Assembly (NCBI RefSeq): GCF_002875705.1
Contig: NZ_MCZZ01000146.1
Span: forward strand, 1-64,000
Reading direction: 5' to 3'
DNA: 64,000 bases
Source: Vibrio sp. 10N.261.45.E2
GTDB lineage: Bacteria; Pseudomonadota; Gammaproteobacteria; Enterobacterales; Vibrionaceae
Made by a program: the position numbers and the translations under genes. Positions 24,636-33,423 of the stretch are shown in pieces (the first letter of the stretch is position 1; every line of letters begins with the position of its first letter). The notes below the pieces were generated by a model. It was given only the letters and a program-made list of their open reading frames with translations, was not told where the DNA came from and did not search any database.

Positions 24636-26282
24636 ATGAAAGGCGCAGAACTAGTCGTATCCGCACTCAAGCAACAAGGAATTGAGACCGTATTTGGTTA
24701 CCCAGGTGGTGCCATCATGCCAATCTACGATGCACTCTATGACGGCGGAGTTGAACATATCCTATGTCGCCATGAGCAAGGCGCTGCAATGGCCGCGATC
24801 GGCATGGCTCGTGCAACGCAAGATGTCGCTGTTTGTATGGCAACGTCTGGTCCAGGTGCTACCAACCTAGTCACTGGCCTTGCTGATGCCTTTATGGACT
24901 CTATCCCACTGGTTGCCATCACAGGTCAGGTTGCAAGTTCCCACATCGGTACCGATGCATTCCAAGAAATGGATGTGATTGGTATGTCTCTGTCATGTAC
25001 TAAACACAGCTACCTAGTCACCGACATAGAAGAGCTAGCTCCAACTCTAGCCGAAGCGTTTGTGGTAGCAAAATCTGGCCGTCCTGGTCCTGTTATCGTC
25101 GATATCGCTAAAGATGTTCAACTCGCAGAAGCGCCTGTTAACACTCTTCCGGAATTTACTCCACCCGCTATTCCTGTTGCGACAACGGATGCTATTGAAC
25201 AAGCACAGTACTTTTTGTCTCAAGCAACCCGTCCTGTTTTATACGTAGGTGGTGGTGTTCAACTTGCTAAGGCAACCGACGCGGTTCGTGAGTTTTTACG
25301 TCTAAACCCTATGCCTGCCGTAAGCACACTAAAAGGCTTGGGCACCATTGAACGTGACGACCCACATTACCTTGGCATGCTAGGTATGCACGGCACTAAA
25401 GCCGCTAACCTTGTGGTTCAAGAGAGTGACCTATTGATTGTTGTTGGCGCTCGTTTTGATGACCGAGTAACAGGCAAGCTCGATACCTTTGCACCACACG
25501 CGAAAGTTATCCATATCGATATCGATGCAGCTGAGTTCAGTAAATTGCGTCTTGCCAATGCGCCAATTCGTGGTGACATCAGCAAGATCATGCCTCAACT
25601 AGAGCTAAGCCAAGACATCTCCTCTTGGGTACACCACTCTGAAGGCCTTCGTAGCTCATTCAAATGGCGTTACGACCACCCTGGCGATCTGATCTTTGCT
25701 CCACTGCTGTTGAAGCAACTATCTGACATGATGCCTGCAAGCTCTATCGTTTCGACCGATGTGGGCCAACACCAAATGTGGGCAGCTCAACACATTCAGC
25801 CTCGCGATCCACAAAACTTCATCACCTCTGCAGGTTTGGGCACCATGGGCTTTGGTTTACCAGCCGCTATGGGTGCTTCGGTTGGGCGTCCTGATGACCA
25901 ATCAATTCTTATATCTGGTGACGGCTCGTTCATGATGAACGTGCAAGAGCTTGGCACGCTGAAACGCCGCCAAATCCCAGTGAAAATGGTACTGCTTAAT
26001 AACTCTCGCTTAGGCATGGTTCGCCAATGGCAATCTCTATTCTTTGATGGTCGACACAGTGAAACCATCTTAGATGACAACCCAGACTTCGTGATGCTCG
26101 CGAAAGCGTTCGACATCCCAGGCAAAACCATCACGCGTAAAGAAGAAGTAGAACCAGCACTGAAAGAGATGCTCGAAAGTAAAACCGCTTACCTGCTTCA
26201 TGTCCTTATCGATGAAGAAGAAAACGTATGGCCACTAGTACCGCCAGGTGCTTCAAACAGTGAGATGTTGGAGAACACATAA
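24636..26282 (+). CDS. ilvG: Acetolactate synthase II large subunit
   Basis: 548 residues, an uninterrupted TPP enzyme. It joins two pyruvates to acetolactate or pyruvate and 2-oxobutyrate to acetohydroxybutyrate, the first common step of Val/Leu/Ile synthesis. Visible: the cofactor-activating Glu in CRHEQGA (near 47), FAD region VVGARFDDRVTG, and the TPP motif GDGSFMMN ... LLNN near 427-453. Unlike E. coli K-12, where ilvG is frameshifted, the gene is intact. Its stop is 1 base before the ilvM start. Confidence 0.97.
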   Translation: MKGAELVVSALKQQGIETVFGYPGGAIMPIYDALYDGGVEHILCRHEQGAAMAAIGMARATQDVAVCMATSGPGATNLVTGLADAFMDSIPLVAITGQVASSHIGTDAFQEMDVIGMSLSCTKHSYLVTDIEELAPTLAEAFVVAKSGRPGPVIVDIAKDVQLAEAPVNTLPEFTPPAIPVATTDAIEQAQYFLSQATRPVLYVGGGVQLAKATDAVREFLRLNPMPAVSTLKGLGTIERDDPHYLGMLGMHGTKAANLVVQESDLLIVVGARFDDRVTGKLDTFAPHAKVIHIDIDAAEFSKLRLANAPIRGDISKIMPQLELSQDISSWVHHSEGLRSSFKWRYDHPGDLIFAPLLLKQLSDMMPASSIVSTDVGQHQMWAAQHIQPRDPQNFITSAGLGTMGFGLPAAMGASVGRPDDQSILISGDGSFMMNVQELGTLKRRQIPVKMVLLNNSRLGMVRQWQSLFFDGRHSETILDDNPDFVMLAKAFDIPGKTITRKEEVEPALKEMLESKTAYLLHVLIDEEENVWPLVPPGASNSEMLENT

Positions 26283-26283
26283 C

Positions 26284-26568
26284 ATGAAAAGATACCTATT
26301 AGACATCAAAGCCGATGATAAGCCTGTACTACTAGAGCGTGTTCTTCGTGTTATCCGCCACCGTGGCTTTATTGTTAAGCAAGTCGCAGGCACTCAAAAC
26401 CACGAAAGCAAAGTGGCGAGTGTTGAGATCATTGTAGACAGTGAGCGTCCAATCTCTTTCTTGGTCAATCAAATCGAAAAGCTGTGGGATGTGCGTACCG
26501 TTGACGTTATCTCTATCAGCCGCAATGAATTGCCAAACAACAACTTACAACAAAAGATAAACGCATAA
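26284..26568 (+). CDS. ilvM: Acetolactate synthase II small subunit
   Basis: 94 residues, one ACT domain (about 3-75: MKRYLLDIKADDKPVLLERV start). It is the regulatory partner that stabilises and activates IlvG. The frame is open upstream into ilvG, but the ATG at 26284, one base after the ilvG stop, is preceded by GGAG and fits the family length, so translation is coupled. Confidence 0.94.
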   Translation: MKRYLLDIKADDKPVLLERVLRVIRHRGFIVKQVAGTQNHESKVASVEIIVDSERPISFLVNQIEKLWDVRTVDVISISRNELPNNNLQQKINA

Positions 26569-26580
26569 GGAACCGCAAAC

Positions 26581-27534
26581 ATGACAGCTAAAACAGCAGA
26601 CTATATCTGGTTTAACGGTGAAATGGTTCCTTGGGCAGAGGCGAACGTTCACGTCCTGACTCATGCGATGCACTACGGTACTTCAGTGTTTGAAGGCGTT
26701 CGTTGCTACAACACGCCAAAAGGTCCGGTGATCTTCCGTCATCCTGAACACGCAAAACGCCTAAAAGACTCAGCAAAAATCTACCGCTTCCCTATTCCTT
26801 ACACTGAGGAAGAAATTATGGAAGCGACTCGCGAAACGCTACGCCAAAATAAGCTAGAGTCAGCGTACATCCGTCCTCTAGGCTTTGTCGGTAACGTGGG
26901 TTTGGGTGTATGTCCTCCGGAAAACACGGAAATGGACCTTATCATCGCAGCTTTCCCTTGGGGTTCTTACCTAGGCGAAGAAGCGCTAGAAAACGGCGTA
27001 GATGCGATGATATCAAGCTGGAACCGTGCGGCTCCAAACACGATTCCAACCGCAGCAAAAGCCGGGGGTAACTACTTATCTTCACTACTGGTTGGTGGTG
27101 AAGCGCGTCGCCATGGTTACGATGAAGGTATCGCACTAAGCGTTGATGGTTACCTTTCAGAAGGTGCGGGTGAGAACATCTTTGTAGTGCGTAATGGCGT
27201 GCTATCCACACCACCAGCGACCAGCGCAATTCTGCCAGGTATTACTCGTGATTCGATCATGACACTAGCAAAAGACATGGGTTATGAGATCCGTGAAGAG
27301 AACATTGCTCGTGAAGCGCTATACCTTGCCGATGAAGTCTTCATGACAGGCACAGCTGCCGAGATCGTTCCGGTTCGCAGCGTAGACAAAATTACAGTAG
27401 GTGAAGGCAAACGCGGTCCTATCACTGAAAAAGTTCAAGCGGCTTACTTTGGTCTATTCAATGGCACCACTGAAGATAAGTGGGGCTGGCTAGACTACGT
27501 TTATCCAGAAAACCAAACTTCAGAAAACCAGTAA
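26581..27534 (+). CDS. ilvE: Branched-chain amino-acid aminotransferase
   Basis: 317 residues, fold-type IV PLP enzyme. It performs the last step of Val/Leu/Ile synthesis with glutamate as amino donor. The PLP lysine lies in PTAAKAGGNYLSSLL (about 160), followed by EGAGENIF and the TMTGTAAEIVPV-like MTGTAAEIVPV segment near 256. It begins 12 bases after ilvM with an AAGGAA ribosome site. Confidence 0.97.
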   Translation: MTAKTADYIWFNGEMVPWAEANVHVLTHAMHYGTSVFEGVRCYNTPKGPVIFRHPEHAKRLKDSAKIYRFPIPYTEEEIMEATRETLRQNKLESAYIRPLGFVGNVGLGVCPPENTEMDLIIAAFPWGSYLGEEALENGVDAMISSWNRAAPNTIPTAAKAGGNYLSSLLVGGEARRHGYDEGIALSVDGYLSEGAGENIFVVRNGVLSTPPATSAILPGITRDSIMTLAKDMGYEIREENIAREALYLADEVFMTGTAAEIVPVRSVDKITVGEGKRGPITEKVQAAYFGLFNGTTEDKWGWLDYVYPENQTSENQ

Positions 27535-27567
27535 GCAACAGCCAAATATTTTATAAGGATTTAAGCA

Positions 27568-29409
27568 ATGCCAATCTATCGTTCAGCAACGACTACCCAC
27601 GGACGCAACATGGCTGGTGCGCGCGCTTTATGGCGTGCAACTGGCGTTAAAGATGATGACTTCGGTAAGCCAATCATCGCGGTTGTAAACTCTTTCACTC
27701 AATTTGTACCAGGCCACGTTCACCTTAAAGACATGGGTCAACTGGTTGCGGGTGAAATCGAGAAAGCGGGCGGTATCGCTAAAGAATTCAACACCATCGC
27801 AGTTGATGATGGTATCGCAATGGGTCACGGCGGCATGCTGTACTCACTGCCATCACGCGAGCTTATCGCAGACTCAGTAGAGTACATGGTTAATGCTCAC
27901 TGTGCAGATGCGATGGTATGTATCTCTAACTGTGACAAAATCACTCCGGGAATGATGATGGCAGCAATGCGCCTTAACATCCCAGTGATCTTTGTATCAG
28001 GCGGCCCAATGGAAGCAGGTAAAACCAAGCTTTCAGATCAGATCATCAAGCTAGACCTTGTTGATGCGATGATCCAAGGTGCCGATCCAACCATTTCTGA
28101 TGAGCAAAGTGAGCAAGTAGAACGTTCTGCATGTCCAACCTGTGGTTCATGTTCAGGTATGTTCACAGCTAACTCAATGAACTGTCTAACTGAAGCTCTT
28201 GGTCTATCTCAGCCAGGCAACGGTTCTATGCTGGCAACGCACGCTGATCGTGAAGAGCTGTTCATCAATGCCGGTAAGCGTATCGTTGACCTTACTAAGC
28301 GTTACTACGAGCAAGACGACGAGTCTGCACTACCTCGAAATATCGCTAACCGCGCTGCATTTGAAAACGCGATGGCACTGGATATCGCGATGGGCGGCTC
28401 TAGTAACACCGTTCTTCACCTATTGGCTTCTGCTCAAGAAGGTGAGATTGATTTTGATATGGGTGATATCGACGAGATGTCTCGCCGCGTTCCACACCTA
28501 TGTAAGGTTGCTCCTTCAACACCTAAGTACCACATGGAAGATGTTCACCGCGCTGGTGGTGTAATGGCTATCCTAGGTGAACTTGACCGTGCAGGCCTAC
28601 TGAACAACCAGACTCGCACAGTGCTTGGTCTAAGCATGCAAGAGCAGCTAGCTCAATACGACATCATGCAGACAGAAGACGAAGCGGTACTTAAGTTCTT
28701 CCGCGCAGGCCCAGCAGGTATCCGTACCACCAAGGCTTTCTCACAAGATTGCCGTTGGGATCGTCTAGATGACGACCGCGTCGATGGTTGTATTCGCACC
28801 AAAGAGAACGCATTCAGCCAAGAAGGTGGCTTAGCTGTACTTTCAGGCAACATTGCGGTTGATGGCTGTATCGTTAAGACGGCAGGCGTTGATGAAGAGA
28901 ACCTTAAATTCCAAGGCCCAGCAATCGTATTCGAAAGCCAAGATAGTGCTGTAGATGGCATCTTAGGCGGCAAAGTGAAAGCGGGCGAAGTGGTTGTTAT
29001 TCGTTACGAAGGTCCTAAGGGTGGTCCGGGTATGCAAGAGATGCTTTACCCAACCACTTACCTAAAATCGATGGGCTTAGGCAAGTCTTGTGCACTCCTA
29101 ACTGACGGACGTTTCTCTGGTGGTACATCGGGCCTGTCTATCGGTCACGCATCTCCAGAAGCAGCAAGTGGCGGTGTAATTGGTCTAGTGAATACCGGCG
29201 ATATCATCACTATCGACATCCCTAGCCGCTCAATCACACTTGATGTGCCAGAAGCAGAACTAGAAGCGCGTCGTGTTAAACAAGACGCCCTAGGCTGGAA
29301 ACCAGAAAACCGTCAGCGTGAAGTGTCGTTCGCACTGAAGGCTTACGCGAGCATGGCAACCAGTGCTGATAAAGGCGCCGTGCGTGATAAGTCTAAGCTT
29401 GAGGGCTAA
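27568..29409 (+). CDS. ilvD: Dihydroxy-acid dehydratase
   Basis: 613 residues, full length. It dehydrates dihydroxy-isovalerate and dihydroxy-methylvalerate to the 2-oxo acids. Fe-S cluster ligands lie in ISNCDKITPG (near 122) and CPTCGSCSGMF (near 192); GRFSGGTSGLSIGH near 518 is the second conserved motif. A TAAGGA ribosome site precedes the ATG; ilvA starts 2 bases after its stop. Confidence 0.98.
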   Translation: MPIYRSATTTHGRNMAGARALWRATGVKDDDFGKPIIAVVNSFTQFVPGHVHLKDMGQLVAGEIEKAGGIAKEFNTIAVDDGIAMGHGGMLYSLPSRELIADSVEYMVNAHCADAMVCISNCDKITPGMMMAAMRLNIPVIFVSGGPMEAGKTKLSDQIIKLDLVDAMIQGADPTISDEQSEQVERSACPTCGSCSGMFTANSMNCLTEALGLSQPGNGSMLATHADREELFINAGKRIVDLTKRYYEQDDESALPRNIANRAAFENAMALDIAMGGSSNTVLHLLASAQEGEIDFDMGDIDEMSRRVPHLCKVAPSTPKYHMEDVHRAGGVMAILGELDRAGLLNNQTRTVLGLSMQEQLAQYDIMQTEDEAVLKFFRAGPAGIRTTKAFSQDCRWDRLDDDRVDGCIRTKENAFSQEGGLAVLSGNIAVDGCIVKTAGVDEENLKFQGPAIVFESQDSAVDGILGGKVKAGEVVVIRYEGPKGGPGMQEMLYPTTYLKSMGLGKSCALLTDGRFSGGTSGLSIGHASPEAASGGVIGLVNTGDIITIDIPSRSITLDVPEAELEARRVKQDALGWKPENRQREVSFALKAYASMATSADKGAVRDKSKLEG

Positions 29410-29411
29410 CT

Positions 29412-30956
29412 ATGAGTGATGACACCTCCAGCCCCCAGAAACAAACTGGCGCAGATTATCTGCGTCAGATCCTGAGAGCGCCGGTTTACGAAGCGGCAAT
29501 TGTGACACCTCTACAGGACATGCCACGTTTAAGCGCGCGCATTGGTAATCAGGTTCAGCTCAAACGCGAAGACCGTCAGCCGGTGCACTCGTTCAAGCTA
29601 CGCGGCGCTTACAACATGGTATCAAGCCTTTCTGAGCAGCAAAAAGCCGCGGGTGTGATTGCTGCATCGGCGGGTAACCATGCTCAAGGTATGGCGTTGT
29701 CTGGCTCTAAGCTGGGTATTCAAACCACGATTGTGATGCCAAAAACCACCCCTGACATCAAGGTTGATGCGGTACGTGGATTTGGCGGTAACGTTGTTCT
29801 GCACGGCAGCAACTTTGATGAAGCCAAGGCAGAAGCTGAGCGACTATCAGCTGAACATGGTTACACCTTTGTCCCTCCTTTCGATCACCCATTGGTGATT
29901 GCTGGGCAAGGCACAATGGGTATGGAAATGCTGCAGCAAAATGGTCACATGGATTACATCTTTGTGCCTGTTGGTGGTGGTGGCTTAGCTGCTGGTGTTG
30001 CTGTGTTGGTTAAACAGCTGATGCCAGAGATAAAAGTCATCGCGGTTGAACCAGAAGACTCATCTTGTTTGAAAGCGGCTCTCGATGCTGGTGAACCTGT
30101 GATTCTTGACCAAGTAAGTATGTTTGCTGATGGCGTGGCGGTTAAACGCATTGGTGAAGAGACATTCCGTCTTTGCCAACAGTACATCGATGGTCACATT
30201 GCTGTATCTAGCGATGAAATCTGTTCCGCAGTGAAAGACATCTTTGAAGACACTCGTGCGATTGCTGAACCTTCAGGTGCGCTTGCTCTTGCTGGCTTGA
30301 AGAAGTTTGCTGAGCAGAACCGGTTGCAAGGTAAGCAACTGGCAACGGTACTGTCTGGTGCTAATACCAACTTCCACGGTCTGCGTTATGTCTCTGAGCG
30401 TTGTGAGTTGGGTGAGAAACGAGAAGGTCTACTTGCAGTCACTATTCCAGAGCGACAAGGTGCATTCCTTGAGTTCTGTAATATTATTGGTGGTCGTGCG
30501 GTGACTGAGTTTAACTACCGCCACAACGACGAAAGCCTAGCAAATATCTTCGTTGGTGTACGTCTGCAGGGTGGGCAAGAAGAGCTCGATAATATCATCA
30601 ATGACCTTCGTGAAGGTGGCTACCCGGTTGTCGATCTGTCTGATGATGAGATGGCAAAACTGCACATTCGCTACATGATTGGCGGTAAGCCATCAAAACC
30701 GTTGAAAGAGCGCCTATACAGCTTTGAGTTCCCAGAATACCCAGGTGCATTGATTAAATTCCTTGATACCTTAGGTACCCATTGGAATATCAGCCTGTTC
30801 AACTATCGTAACCACGGTGCTGACTACGGTCGTGTATTGTGTGGTTTCGAACTGGGTGACGATGATTTGGCTCAGTTCTCGACACACCTGCGAGAGCTTG
30901 GCTATCAGTGTAAAGATGAAACCGATAACCCTTCCTACAAGTTCTTCTTGTCTTAA
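29412..30956 (+). CDS. ilvA: Biosynthetic threonine deaminase
   Basis: 514 residues, the long biosynthetic type. The PLP domain (1-325) has the Schiff-base Lys in HSFKLRGAYNM (near 62) and SAGNHAQGMA; two C-terminal ACT-like domains (about 335-410 and 430-505) give isoleucine inhibition and valine activation. It supplies 2-oxobutyrate for isoleucine. It ends the ilvGMEDA operon, followed by a strong terminator. Confidence 0.98.
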   Translation: MSDDTSSPQKQTGADYLRQILRAPVYEAAIVTPLQDMPRLSARIGNQVQLKREDRQPVHSFKLRGAYNMVSSLSEQQKAAGVIAASAGNHAQGMALSGSKLGIQTTIVMPKTTPDIKVDAVRGFGGNVVLHGSNFDEAKAEAERLSAEHGYTFVPPFDHPLVIAGQGTMGMEMLQQNGHMDYIFVPVGGGGLAAGVAVLVKQLMPEIKVIAVEPEDSSCLKAALDAGEPVILDQVSMFADGVAVKRIGEETFRLCQQYIDGHIAVSSDEICSAVKDIFEDTRAIAEPSGALALAGLKKFAEQNRLQGKQLATVLSGANTNFHGLRYVSERCELGEKREGLLAVTIPERQGAFLEFCNIIGGRAVTEFNYRHNDESLANIFVGVRLQGGQEELDNIINDLREGGYPVVDLSDDEMAKLHIRYMIGGKPSKPLKERLYSFEFPEYPGALIKFLDTLGTHWNISLFNYRNHGADYGRVLCGFELGDDDLAQFSTHLRELGYQCKDETDNPSYKFFLS

Positions 30957-30973
30957 GAGTTAACGACCTAACC

Positions 30974-31003
30974 AAAAAGAGCGAGGATTTACTCGCTCTT
31001 TTT
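30974..31003. terminator. Bidirectional terminator between ilvA and punR
   Basis: AAAAAGAGCGAG (30974-30985), loop GATTTA, CTCGCTCTTTTT (30992-31003). T runs follow on both strands, so it can end ilvA and the convergent LysR gene. Confidence 0.9.
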
Positions 31004-31055
31004 GTGGGTGCTGATTCAGCTCAAGCTTGAAAAGGATCTTCTTGTCAAGAGGTCA

Positions 31056-31970
31056 TTAGATCGCCTTACGATGATCCAACCAATCTTGGTGAAGTTGCTC
31101 ACTCGATCCTAGGTACTTCACCATCCATTCGATCAGTTTATGGTTATCGTCTTTTCGCCATACCAAACAACAATGACTTTGCGGGCTCGGTTCCGGTAAT
31201 ATTTTCTCCACCAGCAAGCCTTGTTCGATAATAGGGGCAGCAATATGTCTTGGCATGTAACCCACCCCAACTCCATTCTTAAGACACTCTATCGCGCTAT
31301 ACCAGTTAGGTAATAAAAGGCGTCTTTGATTAGAGTAGTGACCTGTATGTCGCTTAGGGAGCACGCTAGAGGTATCATCCAAGCATATCGCGGGGTATTG
31401 GCTAACAAACTCTTCATTGAGGTTTTGCTCTCGCACACATGGGTGACTTGGCGACATGACAAACGCCCAATCTAAACGGCCCATGTCTTTAACCTCAAAG
31501 TCACCACCAACCGGAATCGCAGAGGTTGCTCCAATCACAATATCCGCTCGACCCTGTGCAATGGCTTCCCAAGAACCATTAAACACCTCCATGTTGATCT
31601 GAAGCTCTGCAAACTCAAACGTTTGATAGAACTCTTCAATCATCGGCTTCATCTTGTCGAGTTTCACCACGTTATCGAGCGTTAAGCGCAAGGTTTTCTT
31701 CCAACCTCGAGCCGCTCGTCGAGTCTGGGCACTGACCTCTTCCATTTGCCTCAGCAACGCGCGCGCCTCTTCAATGAACAGTTCACCTGCAGGTGTCAGC
31801 TCTACCTTTCTCGGTAAACGTCTGAAAAGTAAAACATCCAGTTCTTGCTCGACCTGCCTAACACCGTAGCTGATCGCCGATGGTACTTTGTGCAATTGCT
31901 CTGCCGCAGCAGTAAAACTGCCCAAGCGAGCAACAGTGTCGAGCATTTCTAAAGAGGATTTAGAGAACAT
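31056..31970 (-). CDS. punR: LysR-type regulator, PunR-like
   Basis: 304 residues. An N-terminal winged helix (about 3-62, SFTAAAEQLHKVPSAISYGVRQVE) and a LysR substrate domain (about 90-295) are clear. Along its whole length it resembles E. coli PunR (YdhB), including VFNGSWEAIAQGRADIVIGAT and AIPVGG. PunR activates punC in response to purine nucleosides. It is divergent from a punC-like transporter, which strengthens the identification; the ligand is still an inference. Confidence 0.8.
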   Translation of the reverse strand: MFSKSSLEMLDTVARLGSFTAAAEQLHKVPSAISYGVRQVEQELDVLLFRRLPRKVELTPAGELFIEEARALLRQMEEVSAQTRRAARGWKKTLRLTLDNVVKLDKMKPMIEEFYQTFEFAELQINMEVFNGSWEAIAQGRADIVIGATSAIPVGGDFEVKDMGRLDWAFVMSPSHPCVREQNLNEEFVSQYPAICLDDTSSVLPKRHTGHYSNQRRLLLPNWYSAIECLKNGVGVGYMPRHIAAPIIEQGLLVEKILPEPSPQSHCCLVWRKDDNHKLIEWMVKYLGSSEQLHQDWLDHRKAI

Positions 31971-32077
31971 AAGCCTTCAAATTTTTTGATTGATAACTAC
32001 ATATTTTAGCGTTTTATTTTATCATGTCTGAAAAATAGAATGTCAGCATAAATAAACAGGGGCTTTCACTTCTGTAT

Positions 32078-32096
32078 ATCAAACAATTTTTTTGAT
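32078..32096. promoter_or_regulatory. Candidate LysR-type operator in the punR-punC gap
   Basis: ATCAAA (32078-32083) and TTTGAT (32091-32096) are perfect inverted half-sites 7 bases apart, 38 bases before punC. Dyads of this sort are typical of LysR-family regulators. No PunR site is known to me for comparison. Confidence 0.45.
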
Positions 32097-32133
32097 GATA
32101 AAAACATCACTACCTTTAGCTTAATGGCATCTT

Positions 32134-33345
32134 ATGAATATTTCTAAATTTCAATTGGTCTACCTTGCAGTTCTTTCAATGCTTGGCTTTATCGCGACCG
32201 ATATGTACCTTCCTGCATTTAAGGCAATGGAAGTTGATTTCGCAACCGGTCCAGAGCAAATTGCTTTGTCTCTAACCGTATTCCTTGGCGGTATGGCGAT
32301 GGGTCAACTTCTTTGGGGTCTAGCAAGTGACAAGTATGGTCACCGCAATACGCTGGCGGTTGGCCTGGTTATCTTTACTGCAGCTTCATTTGGCTTAGCA
32401 TTCAGTACTGAGGTATGGCATCTACTGACACTACGCTTCATCCAAGCGATCGGTGTATGTGCTCCTGCGGTGATCTGGCAAGCAATGGTTATCAAGCGTT
32501 ACTCGCAAAGCAGTAGCCAGCAAATTTTTGCAACCATCATGCCTTTGGTTGCGTTATCTCCTGCACTAGCACCTCAGTTAGGTGTGTTATTGGCGGATAA
32601 CTTTGGTTGGCACAGTATCTTCGTTACCTTAACGCTAATGGGTGCGCTACTTGTCGCAACGACTATGGCTCAACCAAAAGAAGCACCAGAAGTAAAACAA
32701 ACATCTATTAAGACAGACATCAAGATGTTGCTTAAATCAAAGCCTTACATGGGTAATGTTTTAATGTTTGCTTCTGCGTCTGCAGCTTTCTTCGCTTACC
32801 TAACGGGTATGCCAGAGATCATGGCTCAGCTAGGTTATGAAGCAAAAGACATCGGCCTAAGCTTCATCCCACAAACAATCGCATTCATGGCGGGTGGTTA
32901 CTTTGGTAAGCAAGCTGTGAAGAAATACGGCGATGGCGTTGTACTAAGAAATCTTATCGGTTTGTTCAGCGTAGCAGCGATGCTTATCTTCATCGCATCA
33001 CAGTGGGAACTGACGTCAATCTGGCCTCTACTTGCGCCTTTCTGTTTGATTGCGGTAGCAAACGGTGCACTTTACCCAATCGTAGTAAACCGTGCCCTAT
33101 CAAGCGCTAAACAAAGCCCAGCAACAGCTGCTGGTCTGCAAAACAGTCTGCAAATCAGCATCAGCGGCCTATCAAGTGCATTGGTTGCGGCAATGGCTAG
33201 CCAAGCATTGAGCGCAACAGGTATCGCAGTTGTGATTTGTTTAGGTGCGTTGTGGGTTGGCTACATTATTTCTAACAAAGAGCTTTCTGAACACTTCGCT
33301 ACGCCAGACAACTCTCGTGTAGTCGCTGACGAGAAACAAGACTAG
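32134..33345 (+). CDS. punC: MFS transporter, PunC-like purine nucleoside importer
   Basis: 403 residues with about 12 hydrophobic segments, drug-resistance/Bcr type of the major facilitator superfamily. The loop GLASDKYGHRNTLAVGL near 67 is the MFS motif A, and GFIATDMYLPAF near 18 the Bcr family start. Overall it follows E. coli PunC (YdhC), which imports purine nucleosides; earlier naming would have been multidrug efflux. The divergent punR-like gene supports a nucleoside role. Confidence 0.78.
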   Translation: MNISKFQLVYLAVLSMLGFIATDMYLPAFKAMEVDFATGPEQIALSLTVFLGGMAMGQLLWGLASDKYGHRNTLAVGLVIFTAASFGLAFSTEVWHLLTLRFIQAIGVCAPAVIWQAMVIKRYSQSSSQQIFATIMPLVALSPALAPQLGVLLADNFGWHSIFVTLTLMGALLVATTMAQPKEAPEVKQTSIKTDIKMLLKSKPYMGNVLMFASASAAFFAYLTGMPEIMAQLGYEAKDIGLSFIPQTIAFMAGGYFGKQAVKKYGDGVVLRNLIGLFSVAAMLIFIASQWELTSIWPLLAPFCLIAVANGALYPIVVNRALSSAKQSPATAAGLQNSLQISISGLSSALVAAMASQALSATGIAVVICLGALWVGYIISNKELSEHFATPDNSRVVADEKQD

Positions 33346-33365
33346 TTTCTGGGTCAACGAAAACA

Positions 33366-33397
33366 AAAAAAGAGCGAGATTAATCGCTCTTTTTTTA
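33366..33397. terminator. Bidirectional terminator between punC and the diguanylate cyclase gene
   Basis: AAAAAAAGAGCGA (33366-33378), loop GATTAA, TCGCTCTTTTTTT (33385-33397), with T-runs on both strands between two convergent genes. Confidence 0.92.
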
Positions 33398-33423
33398 TAT
33401 CTAAATTTTGCCTGTGCTTATGA

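Noticed and set aside
25796..26134. Long antisense frame in ilvG
   Set aside because: No start signal and covered by an intact, conserved gene.
24636..26282. Possible ilvG frameshift as in E. coli K-12
   Set aside because: The frame is continuous over 548 codons with all TPP and FAD motifs; no disruption.
28199..28564. 121-codon frame in ilvD, second reading frame
   Set aside because: Overlaps the conserved ilvD coding sequence on the same strand; amino-acid composition is that of a shifted frame.
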